Below, in pieces: positions 11,081 through 23,449 of a stretch of 64,000 bases of DNA; the first letter of the stretch is position 1; each line of letters begins with the position of its first letter. This stretch comes from Larix kaempferi (Eukaryota > Streptophyta > Pinopsida > Pinales > Pinaceae), in assembly GCA_027924585.1 (NCBI GenBank), contig BSBM01000917.1:9601501-9665500 (forward strand). The letters are read 5' to 3'. The translations under genes and the position numbers were made by a program. The notes under the pieces are model-generated. The model ran no database searches. It was not told the DNA's origin and worked only from the letters and a program-made list of their open reading frames with translations.

Positions 11081-12085
11081 TTCTGGAAGCTGTGATTTTA
11101 AAAAATGGTGGAAGTAAGCTTTTCTTATTTCCGGACGCATGCGCAAACTATAGAAAGTTGTTATGACGTAGAATGTGCATACTTTGCTGATTCCATTTAT
11201 GAAATAAAACACTTTTTCTAAAAACTCGTGTTTTTTAAGAAATCATGTAAACCTTCTAGAAGCTGTGATTTTAAAAAACGGGGGAAGTAAGCTTTTCTTA
11301 TTTCCGGACGCGTGCGCAAACTATAGAAAGTCGTTATGACGTAGAATGTGCATACTTTGTTGATTCCATTTATGAAATAAAACACATTTTCTAAAAACTC
11401 GTGTTTTTTACGAAATCATTTAAACCTTCTAGAAGCCGTGATTTTCAAAAACGGTTGATTAAACTATTCTTATTTCCGGACGCATGCGCAAACTATATAA
11501 AGTCGTTATGACGTAGAATGTGCATACTTTGTAGATTCCATTTATGAAATAAAACACATTTTCTAAAAACTCGTGTTTTTTACGAAATCATGTAAACCTT
11601 CCAGAAGCTATGATTTTAAAAAATGGTGGAAGTAAGCTTTTCTTATTTCCGGACGCATTTGCAAACTATAGAAAGTCGTTATGACGTAGAATATGCATAC
11701 TTTGTAGATTCCATTTATGAAATAAAACACATTTTCTAAAAACTCGTGTTTTTTACGAAATCATGTAAACCTTCTAGAAGCCGTGATTTTCAAAAACGGT
11801 TGATTAAGCTTTTCTTATTTCCGGACGCATGCGCAAACTATATAAATTCGTTATGACGTAGAATGTGCATACTTTGTAGATTCCATTTATGAAATAAAAC
11901 ACATTTTCTAAAAACTTGTGTTTTTTACGAAATCATGTAAACCTTCTAGAAGCTGTGATTTTAAAAAACGGTGGAAGTAAGCTTTTCTTATTTCCGGACG
12001 CATGCGCAAACTATAGAAATTCGTTATGACGTAGAATGTGCATACTTTGTAGATTCCATTTATGAAATAAAACACATTTTCTAAA
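11081..12085 (+). repeat. Module Z, first copy (about 6 monomers)
   Basis: Markers in order are TTCTGGAAGC (11,081), GCTGATTCC, GGACGCGTGC, GCCGTGATTTTCAAAAACGG, TTGATTAAACTATTC (near 11,455), TTCCAGAAGCTATG, GCATTTGCAAAC, and a second TTTTCAAAAACGG with TTGATTAAGC. All recur at an offset of exactly 3,803 bp (14,884-15,888). Confidence 0.88.
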
Positions 12086-12089
12086 AACT

Positions 12090-13127
12090 CTTGTTTTTTA
12101 TGAAATCATGTAGACCTTCTAGAAGCTGTGATTTTAAAAAACGGTGAAAGTAAGCTTTTCTTATTTCCGGACGCATGCGCAAACTATAGAAAGTCATTAT
12201 GACGTAGAATGTGCATACTTTTTAGATTCCATTTATGAAATAAAACACATTTTCTAAAAACTTGTGTGTTTTACGAAATCATGTAAACCTTCTAGAAGCT
12301 GTGATTTTAAAAAACGGTGGAATTAAGCTTTTCTTATTTTCGGAGGAATGCGCAAACTATAGAAAGTCGTTAGGACGTATAATGTGCATACTTTGTTGAT
12401 TCCATTTATGAAATAAAACACATTTTCTAAAAACCCGTGTTTTTTACGAAATCATGTAAACCTTTTAGAAGCTGTGATTTTAAAAAACGGTGGAAGTAAG
12501 CTTTTCTTATATCAGGACGCATGCGCAAACTATAGAAAGTCGTTATGACGTAGAATGTGCATACTTTGAAGATTCCATTTATGAAATAAAACACATTTTC
12601 TAAAAACCCGTGTTTTTTACGAAATCATGTAAACCTTCTAGAAGCTGTGATTTTAAAAAACGATGGAAGTAAGCTTTTCTTATTTCCGGACGCATGCGCA
12701 AACTATAGAATGTCGTTATGATGTAGAATGTGCATACTTTGTAGATTCCATTTATGAAATAAAACACATTTTCTAAAAACTCGTGTTTTTTACGAAATCA
12801 TGTAAACCTTCTAGAAGCTGTGATTTTAAAAAATGGTGGAAGTAAGCTTTTCTTATTTCCGGACGGATGCGCAAACTATAGAAAGTCGTTATGATGTAGA
12901 ATGTGCATACTTTGTAGATTCCATTTATGAAATAAAACACATTTTCTAAAAACTCGTGTTTTTTACGAAATCATGTAAACCTTCTAGAAGCTGTGATTTT
13001 AAAAAACGGTGGAAGTAAGCTTCTCTTATTTCCGGACGCATGCGCAAACTATAGAAAGTCGTTATGACGTAGAATGTGCATACTTTGTAGATTCCATTTA
13101 TGAAATAAAACACATTTTCTAAAAACT
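12090..13127 (+). repeat. Module X, second copy (tandem with the third)
   Basis: Starts at the CTCTTG variant (12,090), followed by TGTAGACC at about 12,110, ACGGTGAAAG, GGAGGAATG at 12,342, ATATCAGGACG, CGATGGAAG and TTCTCTTATT. The period to the next copy is exactly 1,038 bp at each marker checked (12,090 to 13,128; 12,111 to 13,149; 12,342 to 13,380). Confidence 0.92.
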
Positions 13128-14165
13128 CTTGTTTTTTATGAAATCATGTAGACCTTCTAGAAGCTGTGATTTTAAAAAACGGTGAAAGTAAGCTTTTCTT
13201 ATTTCCGGACGCATGCGCAAACTATAGAAAGTCATTATGACGTAGAATGTGCATACTTTTTAGATTCCATTTATGAAATAAAACACATTTTCTAAAAACT
13301 TGTGTGTTTTACGAAATCATGTAAACCTTCTAGAAGCTGTGATTTTAAAAAACGGTGGAATTAAGCTTTTCTTATTTTCGGAGGAATGCGCAAACTATAG
13401 AAAGTCGTTAGGACGTATAATGTGCATACTTTGTTGATTCCATTTATGAAATAAAACACATTTTCTAAAAACCCGTGTTTTTTACGAAATCATGTAAACC
13501 TTTTAGAAGCTGTGATTTTAAAAAACGGTGGAAGTAAGCTTTTCTTATATCAGGACGCATGCGCAAACTATAGAAAGTCGTTATGACGTAGAATGTGCAT
13601 ACTTTGAAGATTCCATTTATGAAATAAAACACATTTTCTAAAAACCCGTGTTTTTTACGAAATCATGTAAACCTTCTAGAAGCTGTGATTTTAAAAAACG
13701 ATGGAAGTAAGCTTTTCTTATTTCCGGACGCATGCGCAAACTATAGAATGTCGTTATGATGTAGAATGTGCATACTTTGTAGATTCCATTTATGAAATAA
13801 AACACATTTTCTAAAAACTCGTGTTTTTTACGAAATCATGTAAACCTTCTAGAAGCTGTGATTTTAAAAAATGGTGGAAGTAAGCTTTTCTTATTTCCGG
13901 ACGGATGCGCAAACTATAGAAAGTCGTTATGATGTAGAATGTGCATACTTTGTAGATTCCATTTATGAAATAAAACACATTTTCTAAAAACTCGTGTTTT
14001 TTACGAAATCATGTAAACCTTCTAGAAGCTGTGATTTTAAAAAACGGTGGAAGTAAGCTTCTCTTATTTCCGGACGCATGCGCAAACTATAGAAAGTCGT
14101 TATGACGTAGAATGTGCATACTTTGTAGATTCCATTTATGAAATAAAACACATTTTCTAAAAACT
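13128..14165 (+). repeat. Module X, third copy
   Basis: This appears essentially identical to 12,090-13,127 at all diagnostic positions I compared. It ends where CTCGTG replaces CTCTTG and module Y begins. It is one of the youngest-looking duplications in the window. Confidence 0.92.
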
Positions 14166-14537
14166 CGTGTTTTTTACGAAATCATGTAAACCTTTTAAAA
14201 GTTGTGATTTTAAAAAACGGTGGAAGTAAGCTTTTCTTATTTCCGGACGCATGCATAAACTATAGAAAGTTGTTATGACGTAGAATGTGCATACTTTGTT
14301 GATTCCATTTATGAAATAAAACACATTTTCTAAAAACTCATGTTTTTTAAGAAATCAAATAAACCTTCTAGAAGCTGTGATTTTAAAAAACGGGGAAGTA
14401 AGCTTTTCTTATTTCCGGACGCATGCGCAAACTATAGAAAGTCGTTATGACGTAGAATGTGCATACTTTGTTGATTCTATTTATGAAATAAAACACATTT
14501 TCTAAAAAATCGTGTTTTTTACGAAATCATGTAAACC
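14166..14537 (+). repeat. Module Y, second copy
   Basis: Repeats 10,709-11,080, including CTTTTAAAAGTTGTG (14,188 frame), AAGAAATCAAATAAACC and the one-base-short ACGGGGAAG. The junction with the next block is a jump from Y to the inserted two-monomer module w instead of directly to Z. Confidence 0.85.
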
Positions 14538-14883
14538 TTCTAGATGCTGTGATTTTAAAAAACGGGAGAAGTAAGCTTTTCTTATTTCCGGACGCATGCG
14601 CAAAGTATAGAAAGTCGTTATGACGTAGAATGTGCATACATTGTTGATTCCATTTATGAAATAAAACACATTTTCTAAAAACTCGTGTTTCTTAAGAAAT
14701 CATGTAAACCTTCTAGAAGCTGTGATTTTAAAAAACGGGGGAAGTAAGCTTTTCTTATTTCCGGACGGATGCGCAAACTATAGAAAGTCGTTAAGACGTA
14801 GAATGTGCATACTTTGTTGATTCCATTTATGAAATAAAACACATTTTCTAAAAACTCGTGTTTTTTACGAAATCATGTAAACC
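14538..14883 (+). repeat. Module w: two extra monomers inserted between Y and Z
   Basis: About 345 bp absent between Y and Z in the first copy. Markers are CTAGATGCTG with GGGAGAAG and CAAAGTATAG, GTGCATACATTG, GTTTCTTAAG, and GTTAAGACG at 14,791. The same two-monomer unit followed by the start of Z is found at about 16.79-17.29 kb and about 57.77-58.26 kb. So w-Z is probably an older association, and the first X-Y-Z copy may have lost w. Confidence 0.8.
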
Positions 14884-15888
14884 TTCTGGAAGCTGTGATT
14901 TTAAAAAATGGTGGAAGTAAGCTTTTCTTATTTCCGGACGCATGCGCAAACTATAGAAAGTTGTTATGACGTAGAATGTGCATACTTTGCTGATTCCATT
15001 TATGAAATAAAACACTTTTTCTAAAAACTCGTGTTTTTTAAGAAATCATGTAAACCTTCTAGAAGCTGTGATTTTAAAAAACGGGGGAAGTAAGCTTTTC
15101 TTATTTCCGGACGCGTGCGCAAACTATAGAAAGTCGTTATGACGTAGAATGTGCATACTTTGTTGATTCCATTTATGAAATAAAACACATTTTCTAAAAA
15201 CTCGTGTTTTTTACGAAATCATTTAAACCTTCTAGAAGCCGTGATTTTCAAAAACGGTTGATTAAACTATTCTTATTTCCGGACGCATGCGCAAACTATA
15301 TAAAGTCGTTATGACGTAGAATGTGCATACTTTGTAGATTCCATTTATGAAATAAAACACATTTTCTAAAAACTCGTGTTTTTTACGAAATCATGTAAAC
15401 CTTCCAGAAGCTATGATTTTAAAAAATGGTGGAAGTAAGCTTTTCTTATTTCCGGACGCATTTGCAAACTATAGAAAGTCGTTATGACGTAGAATATGCA
15501 TACTTTGTAGATTCCATTTATGAAATAAAACACATTTTCTAAAAACTCGTGTTTTTTACGAAATCATGTAAACCTTCTAGAAGCCGTGATTTTCAAAAAC
15601 GGTTGATTAAGCTTTTCTTATTTCCGGACGCATGCGCAAACTATATAAATTCGTTATGACGTAGAATGTGCATACTTTGTAGATTCCATTTATGAAATAA
15701 AACACATTTTCTAAAAACTTGTGTTTTTTACGAAATCATGTAAACCTTCTAGAAGCTGTGATTTTAAAAAACGGTGGAAGTAAGCTTTTCTTATTTCCGG
15801 ACGCATGCGCAAACTATAGAAATTCGTTATGACGTAGAATGTGCATACTTTGTAGATTCCATTTATGAAATAAAACACATTTTCTAAA
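14884..15888 (+). repeat. Module Z, second copy
   Basis: Repeats 11,081-12,085 at an offset of 3,803 bp: TTCTGGAAGC at 14,884, TTGATTAAACTATTC near 15,258, GCATTTGCAAAC, and both TTTTCAAAAACGG monomers. It ends where the adjoining units diverge (CTAAAAAATCG here, CTCTTG after the first copy). Confidence 0.88.
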
Positions 15889-16444
15889 AAATCGTGTTTT
15901 TTACGAAATCATGTAAACCTTCTAGAAGTTGTGATTTTAAAAAACGGTGGAAGTAAGCTTTTCTTATTTCCGGACGCATGCGCAAACTATAGAAAGTCCT
16001 TACGATGTAGAATGTGCATACTTTGTTGATTCCATTTATGAAATAAAACAAATTTTCTAAAAACTCGTGTTTTTTACGAAATCATGTAAATCTTCTAGAA
16101 GCTGTGATTTTAAAAAACGGGGGAAGTAAGCTTTTCTTATTTCCGGACGGATGCACAAACTATAGAAAGTCGTTATGCCGTAGAATGTGCATACTTTTTA
16201 GATTCCATTTATGAAATAAAACACATTTTCTAAAAACTCGTGTTTTTTACGAAATCATGTAAACCTTCGACATGCTGTGATTTTAAAAAATGGTGGAAGT
16301 AAGCTTTTCTTATTTCCGGACGCATGCGCAAACTATAGAAAGTCGTTATGACGTAGAATATGCATACTTTGTAGATTCCATTTATGAAATAAAACACATT
16401 TTCTAAAAACTCGTGTTTTTTACGAAATCATGTAAACCTTCTAG

Positions 16445-16760
16445 AAGCCGTGATTTTCAAAAACGGTTATTAAGCTTTTCTTCTTTCCGGACGCATGCGC
16501 AAACTATATAAACTCGTTATGACGTAGAATGTGCATACTTTGTAGATTCCATTTATGAAATAAAACACATTTTCTAAACACTCGTGTTTTTTTACGAAAT
16601 CATGTAAACCTTCTATAGGCTGGGATTTTAAAAAACTGTCGAAGTAAGCTTTTTTTATTTCCGGACGCATGCGCAAAGTATAGAATGTCGTTATGACGTA
16701 GAATGTGCATACTTTGTTGATTCTATTTATGAAATAAAACACATTTTCTAAAAAATCATG
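16445..16760 (+). repeat. Module V, copy 1 (CTATAGGCTGGG monomer pair)
   Basis: Contains a set of changes found only three times: TTCTTCTTTCC, TTCTAAACACTCG (16,572), CTATAGGCTGGG, AAACTGTCGAAG, and CAAAGTATAGAATG. The local copy is 1,037 bp downstream and a third lies about 41 kb away. Its GTGTTTTTTTACG has one extra T, making a 174-bp unit. This lets one reverse-strand frame read through two units (90 codons), a chance consequence of the indel. Confidence 0.85.
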
Positions 16761-16789
16761 TTTTTTACGAAATCATGTAAACCTTCTAG

Positions 16790-17295
16790 ATGCTGTGATT
16801 TTAAAAAACAGGAGAAGTAAGCTTTTCTTATTTCCGGACGCATGCGCAAATTATAGAAAGTCGTTATGACGTAGAATGTGCATACATTGTTGATTCCATT
16901 TATGAAATAAAACACATTTTCTAAAAACTCGTGTTTTTTAAGAAATCATGTAAACCTTCTAGAAGCTGTGATTTTAAAAAACGGGGGAAGTAAGCTTTTC
17001 TTATTTCCGGACGGATGCGCAAACTATAGAAAGTCGTTAAGACGTAGAATGTGCATACTTTGTTGATTCCATTTATGAAATAAAACACATTTTCTAAAAA
17101 CTCGTGTTTTTTACGAAATCATGTAAACCTTCTGGAAGCTGTGATTTTAAAAAATGGTGGAAGTAAGCTTTTCTTATTTCCGGACGCATGCGCAAACTAT
17201 AGAAAGTTGTTATGACGTAGAATGTGCATACTTTGCTGATTCCATTTATGAAATAAAACACATTTTCTAAAAACTCGTGTTTTTTAAGAAATCAT
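16790..17295 (+). repeat. w plus start-of-Z block, second occurrence
   Basis: Has CTAGATGCTG with CAGGAGAAG, GTGCATACATTG, GTTAAGACG at 17,037, TTCTGGAAGC and TTTGCTGATTCC in the same order as 14.54-15.05 kb (offset 2,246 bp, 13 monomers). The same order recurs at 57.77-58.26 kb (offset 40,979 bp). Confidence 0.82.
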
Positions 17296-17481
17296 GTAAA
17301 GCTTCTAGAAGCTGTGATTTTAAAAAACGGGGAAGTAAGCTTTTCTTATTTCGGGACGCATTCGCAAACTATAGAAAGTCGTTATGACGTAGAATGTGCA
17401 TACTTTGTAGATTCCATTTATGAAATAAAACACATTTTCCAAAAACTCCTGTTTTTTACGAAATCATATAAACCTTCTAGA

Positions 17482-17797
17482 AGATGTGATTTTAAAAAAC
17501 GGTTGATTAAGCTTTTCTTCTTTCCGGACGCATGCGCAAACTATATAAAGTCATTATGACGTAGAATGTGCATACTTTGTAGATTCCATTTATGAAATAA
17601 AACACATTTTCTAAACACTCGTGTTTTTTTACGAAATCATGTAAACCTTCTATAGGCTGGGATTTTAAAAAACTGTCAAAGTAAGCTTTTTTTATTTCCG
17701 GACGCATGCGCAAAGTATAGAATGTCGTTATGACGTAGAATGTGCATACTTTGTTGATTCTATTTATGAAATAAAACACATTTTCTAAAAAATCGTG
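17482..17797 (+). repeat. Module V, copy 2
   Basis: Same changes as copy 1 with TTCTAAACACTCG at 17,609, an offset of 1,037 bp or six monomers. It differs by CTGTCAAAG against CTGTCGAAG, a CpG change. The flank before it (ACTCCTG, TCATATAAACC) is shared with the third copy at 57.39 kb rather than with copy 1. Confidence 0.85.
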
Positions 17798-20700
17798 TTT
17801 TTTAAGAAATCATGTAAACCTTCTAGAAGCTGTGATTTTAAAAAACGGGGGAAGTAAGCTTTTCTTATTTCCAAACGCATGCGCAAACAATAGAAAGTCG
17901 TTATGACGTAGAATGTGCATACTTTGTTTATTCCATTTATGAAATAAAACACATTTTCTAAAAACTCGTGTTTTTTACGAAATCATGTAAACCTTCTAGA
18001 AGCCGTGATTTTCAAAAACGGTTGATTAAGCTTTTCTTATTTCCGGACGCATGCGCAAACTATATAAAGTCGTTATGACGTAGAATGTGCATACTTTGTA
18101 GATTCCATTTATGAAATAAAACACATTTTCTAAAAACTCGTGTTTTTTACGAAATCATGTAAACCTTCCAGAAGCTATGATTTTAAAAAATGGTGGAAGT
18201 AAGCTTTTCTTATTTCCGGATGCATGCACAAACTATAGAAAGTCGTTATGACGTAGAATATGAATACTTTGTAGATTCCATTTATGAAATAAAACACATT
18301 TTCTAAAAACTCGTGTTTTTTACGAAATCATGTAAACCTTCTAGAAGCCGTGATTTTCAAAAACGGTTGATTAAGCTTTTCTTATTTCCGGACGCATGCA
18401 CAAACTATATAAAGTCGTTATGACGTAGAATGTGCATACTTTGTAGATTCCATTTATGAAATAAAACACATTTTCTAAAAACTTGTGTTTTTTACGAAAT
18501 CATGTAAACCTTCTAGAAGCTGTGATTTTAAAAAACGGTGGAAGTAAGCTTTTCTTATTTCCGGACGCATGCGCAAACTATAGAAAGTCGTTATGACGTA
18601 GAATGCGCATACTTTGTAGATTCCATTTATGAAATAAAACACATTTTCTAAAAAATCGTGTTTTTTACGAAATCATGTAAACCTTCTAGAAGCTGTGATT
18701 TTAAAAAACGGTGGAAGTAAGCTTTTCTTATTTCCGGACGCATGCGCAAACTATAGAAAGTCCTTGCAATGTATAATGTGCATACTTTGTTGATTCCATT
18801 TATGAAATAAAACAAATTTTCTAAAAACTCGTGTTTTTTACGAAATCATGTAAATCTTCTAGAAGCTGTGATTTTAAAAAACGGGGGAAGTAAGCTTTTC
18901 TTATTTCCGGACGCATGCGCAAACTATAGAAAGTCGTTATGACGTAGAATGTGCATACTTTGTAGATTCCATTGATGAAATAAAACACATTTTCTAAAAA
19001 CTCGTGTTTTTTACGAAATCATGTAAACCTTTTAGAAGCTGTGATTTTAAAAAACGGTGGAAGTAAGCTTTTCTTATTTCCGAACGCATGCATAAACTAT
19101 AGAAATTCGTTATGACGTAGAAAGTGCATACTTTGTAGATTCCATTTATGAAATAAAACACATTTTCTAAAAACCCGTGTTTTTTACGAAATCATGTAAA
19201 CCTTCTAGAAGCTGTGATTTTAAAAAATGGTGGAAGTCAGCTTTTCTTATTTCCGGATGCATGCGCAAACTATAGAAAGTCATTATGACGTAGAATGTGC
19301 ATACTTTGTAGATTCCATTTATGAAAAGAAACACATTTTCTAAAAACTCGTGTTTTTTACGAAATCATGTAAACCTTCTAGAAGCTGTGATTTTAAAAAA
19401 TGGTGGAAGTAAGCTTTTCTTATTTCTGGACGCATGCCCAAAGTATAGAATGTCGTTATGACGTAGAATGTGCATACTTTGTCGATTCCATTTATGAAAT
19501 AAAACACATTTTCTAAAAACTCGAGTGTTTTACGAAATCATGTAAACCTTCTAGAAGCTGTGATTTTAAAAAACGGTTGATTAAGCTTTTCTTATTTCCG
19601 GACGCATGCGCAAACTTTATAAAGTCGTTATGACGTAGAATGTGCATACTTTGTAGATTCCATTTATGAAATAAAACACATTTTCTAAAAACTCGTGTTC
19701 TTTACGAAATCATGTAAACCTTCCAGAAGCTGTGATTTTAAAAAACGGTGGAAGTAAGCTTTTCTTATTTCCGGACGCATGCGCAAACTATAGAAACTCG
19801 TTATGATGTAGAATGTGCATACTTTGTTGATTCCATTTATGAAATAAAACAAATTTTCTAAAAACTCATGTTTTTTAAGAAATCATGTAAACCTTCTGGA
19901 AGCTGTGATTTTTAAAAACTGGGGAAGTAAGCTTTTCTTATTTCCGGACGCATGCGAAAACTATAGAAAGTCATTATGACGTAGAATGTGCATACTTTTT
20001 AGATTCCATTTATGAAATAAAACACATTTTCTAAAAACTTGTGTGTTTTACGAAATCATGTAAACCTTCTAGAAGCTGTGATTTTAAAAAACGGTGGAAT
20101 TAAGCTTTTCTTATTTTCGGAGGAATGCGCAAACTATAGAAAGTCGTTAGGACGTAGAATGTGCATACTTTGTTGATTCCATTTATGAAATAAAACACAT
20201 TTTCTAAAAACCCGTCTTTTTTACGAAATCATGTAAACCTTTTAGAAGCTGTGATTTTAAAAAACGGTGGAAGTAAGCTTTTCTTATATCAGGACGCATG
20301 CGCAAACTATAGAAAGTCGTTATGACATAGAATGTGCATAGTTTGAAGATTCCATTTATGAAATAAAACACATTTTCTAAAAACCCGTGTTTTTTACGAA
20401 ATCATGTAAACCTTCCAGAAGCTGTGATTTTAAAAAACGATGGAAGTAAGCTTTTCTTATTTCCGGACGCATGCGCAAACTATAGAATGTCGTTATGACG
20501 TAGAATGTGCATACTTTGTAGATTCCATTTATGAAATAAAACACATTTTTTAAAAACTCCTGTTTTTTACGAAATCATGTAAACCTTCTAGAAGCCGTGA
20601 TTTTAAAAAACGAGAGAAGTAAGCTTTTCTTATTTCCAAACGCATGCGCAAAGTATAGAGAGTCTTTATGACGTAGAATGTGCATACTTTGTTGATTCCA

Positions 20701-22459
20701 TTTATGAAATAAAACACATTTTCCAAAAACTCATGTTTTTTACGAAATCATGTAAACCTTCTAGAAGCTGTGATTTTAAAAAACGGTGGAAGTAAGCTTT
20801 TCTTATTTCCGGACGCATGTGCAAACTATAGAAAGTCGTTATGACGTAGAATGTGCATACTTATTAGATTCCATTTATGAAATAAAACACATTTTCTAAA
20901 AACCCGTGTTTTTTACGAAATCATGTAAACCTTCTAGAAGCTGTGATTTTAAAAAACAGTGGAAGTAAGCTTTTCTTATTTCCGGACGCATGCGCAAACT
21001 ATAGAAAGTTGTATGACGTAGAATGTGCATACTTTGTAGATTCCATTTATGAAATAAAACAGATTTTCTTAAAACTCGTGTTTTTTAAGAAATCATGTAA
21101 ACCTTCTAGAAGCTGTGATTTTAAAAAATGGGAGAAGTAAGCTTTTCTTATTTCCAAACGCATGCGCAAAGAATAGAAAGTCGTTATGACGTAGAATGTG
21201 CATACTTTGTTGATTCCATTTATGAAATAAAACACATTTTCTAAAAACTCGTGTTTTTTACGAAATCATGTAAACCTTCTAGAGGCTGTGATTTTAAAAA
21301 ACGGTGGAAGTAAGCTTTTCTTATTTCCGAACGAATGCGGAAACTATAGAAAGTCGTTATGACGTAGAATGTTCATACTTTGTTGATTCCATTTATGAAA
21401 TAATACACAATTTCTAAAAACTCGTGTTTTTTCAGAAATCATGTAAACCTTCTAGAAGCCGTGATTTTAAAAAACGGGAGAAGTAAGCTTTTCTTATTTC
21501 CGGACGCATGCGCAAACTATAGAAAGTCGTTATGACATAGAATGTGCATACTTTGTTGATTCCATTTATGAAACAAAACACATTTTCTAAAAACTCGATT
21601 TTTTTACGAAATCTTGTAAACCTTCTATAAGCTGTGATTTTAAAAAACGGTTGATTAAGCTTTTCTTATTTCCGGACGCATGCGCAAACTATATAAAGTC
21701 GTTATGACGTAGAATGTGCATACTTTGTTGATTCCATTTATGAAATAAAACACATTTTCTAAAAACTCGTGTTTTTTAAGAAATCATGTAAACCTTCTAG
21801 AAGCTGTGATTTTAAAAAACAGGGGAAGTAAGCTTTTCTTATTTCCAAACGCATGCGCAAACAATAGAAAGTCGTTATGACGTAGAATGTGCATACTTTG
21901 TTGATTCCATTTATGAAATAAAACACATTTTCTAAAAACTCGTGTTTTTTACGAAATCATGTAAACCTTCTAGAAGCCGTGATTTTCAAAAACGGTTGAT
22001 TAAGCTTTTCTTATTTCCGGACGCATGCGCAAACTATATAAAGTCGTTATGACGTAGAATGTGCATACTTTGTAGATTCCATTTATGAAATAAAACACAT
22101 TTTCTAAAAACTCGTGTTTTTTACGAAATCATGTAAACCTTCCAGAAGCTATGATTTTAAAAAATGGTGGAAGTAAGCTTTTCTTATTTCCGGATGCATG
22201 CGCAAACTATAGAAAGTCGTTATGACGTAGAATATGCATACTTTGTAGATTCCATTTATGAAATAAAACACATTTTCTAAAAACTCGTGTTTTTTACGAA
22301 ATCATGTAAACCTTCTAGAAGCCGTGATTTTAAAAAATGGTTGATTAAGCTTTTCTTATTTCCGGACGCTTGCACAAACTATATAAAGTCGTTATGACGT
22401 AGAATGTGCATACTTTGTAGATTCCATTTATGAAATAAAACACATTTTCTAAAAACTTG
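17798..22459 (+). repeat. Region C: CGGTTGATTA/TATATAAAG-rich monomers
   Basis: Many units here combine CCGTGATTTTCAAAAACGG, TTGATTAAGC and a TATATAAAG core, followed by TTCCAGAAGCTATG units. ACAATAG marks 17,887 and 21,861, a 23-mer (about 3,974 bp) offset. The CCATTGATG and XhoI (CTCGAG, 19,520) markers repeat at 22,597 and 23,148, a 21-mer (3,628 bp) offset. So two different long offsets overlap in this stretch. There is no gene here. Confidence 0.8.
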
Positions 22460-23418
22460 TGTTTTTTACGAAATCATGTAAATCTTCTAGAAGCTGTGAT
22501 TTTAAAAAACGGGGGAAGTAAGCTTTTCTTATTTCCGGACGCATGCGCAAACTATAGAAAGTCGTTATGACGTAGAATGTGCATACTTTGTAGATTCCAT
22601 TGATGAAATAAAACACATTTTCTAAAAACTCGTGTTTTTTACGAAATCATGTAAACCTTTTAGAAGCTGTGATTTTAAAAAACGGTGGAAGTAAGCTTTT
22701 CTTATTTCCGAACGCATGCATAAACTATAGAAATTCGTTATGACGTAGAATGTTCATACTTTGTAGATTCCATTTATGAAATAAAACACATTTTCTAAAA
22801 ACCCGTGTTTTTTACGAAATCATGTAAACCTTCTAGAAGCTGTGATTTTAAAAAACGGTGGAAGTCAGCTTTACTTATTTCCGGATGCATGCGCAAACTA
22901 TAGAAAGTCGTTATGACGTAGAATGTGCATACTTTGTAGATTCCATTTATGAAATAAAACACATTTTCTAAAAACTCGTGTTTTTTACGAAATCATGTAA
23001 ACCTTCTAGAAGCTGTCATTTTAAAAAATGTTGGAAGTAAGCTTTTCTTATTTCTGGACGCATGCCCAAACTATAGAATGTCGTTATGACGTAGAATGTG
23101 CATACTTTGTAGATTCCATTTATGAAATAAAACACATTTTCTAAAAACTCGAGTGTTTTACGAAATCATGTAAACCTTCTAGAAGCTGTGATTTTAAAAA
23201 ACGGTTGATTAAGCTTTTCTTATTTCCGGACGCATGCGCAAACTCTATAAAGTCGTTATGACGTAGAATGTGCATACTTTGTAGATTCCATTTATGAAAT
23301 AAAACACATTTTCTAAAAACTCGTGTTTTTTACGAAATCATGTAAACCTTCCAGAAGCTGTGATTTTAAAAAACGGTGGAAGTAAGCTTTTCTTATTTCC
23401 GGACGCATGCGCAAACTA
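22460..23418 (+). repeat. 6-mer duplication (XhoI subtype), copy 1
   Basis: Markers are TGTAAATCTTC, CCATTGATG (22,597), GCATGCATAAAC, GGAAGTCAGC with GGATGC, AATGTTGG with ATGCCCAAAC, CTCGAG (23,148), and AAACTCTATAAAG. Each recurs 1,037 bp downstream. Similarity is lost after about 23,418, where this copy has CCTTACGATGTAG and the next has CTCGTTATGATG. Confidence 0.87.
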
Positions 23419-23449
23419 TAGAAAGTCCTTACGATGTAGAATGTGCATA

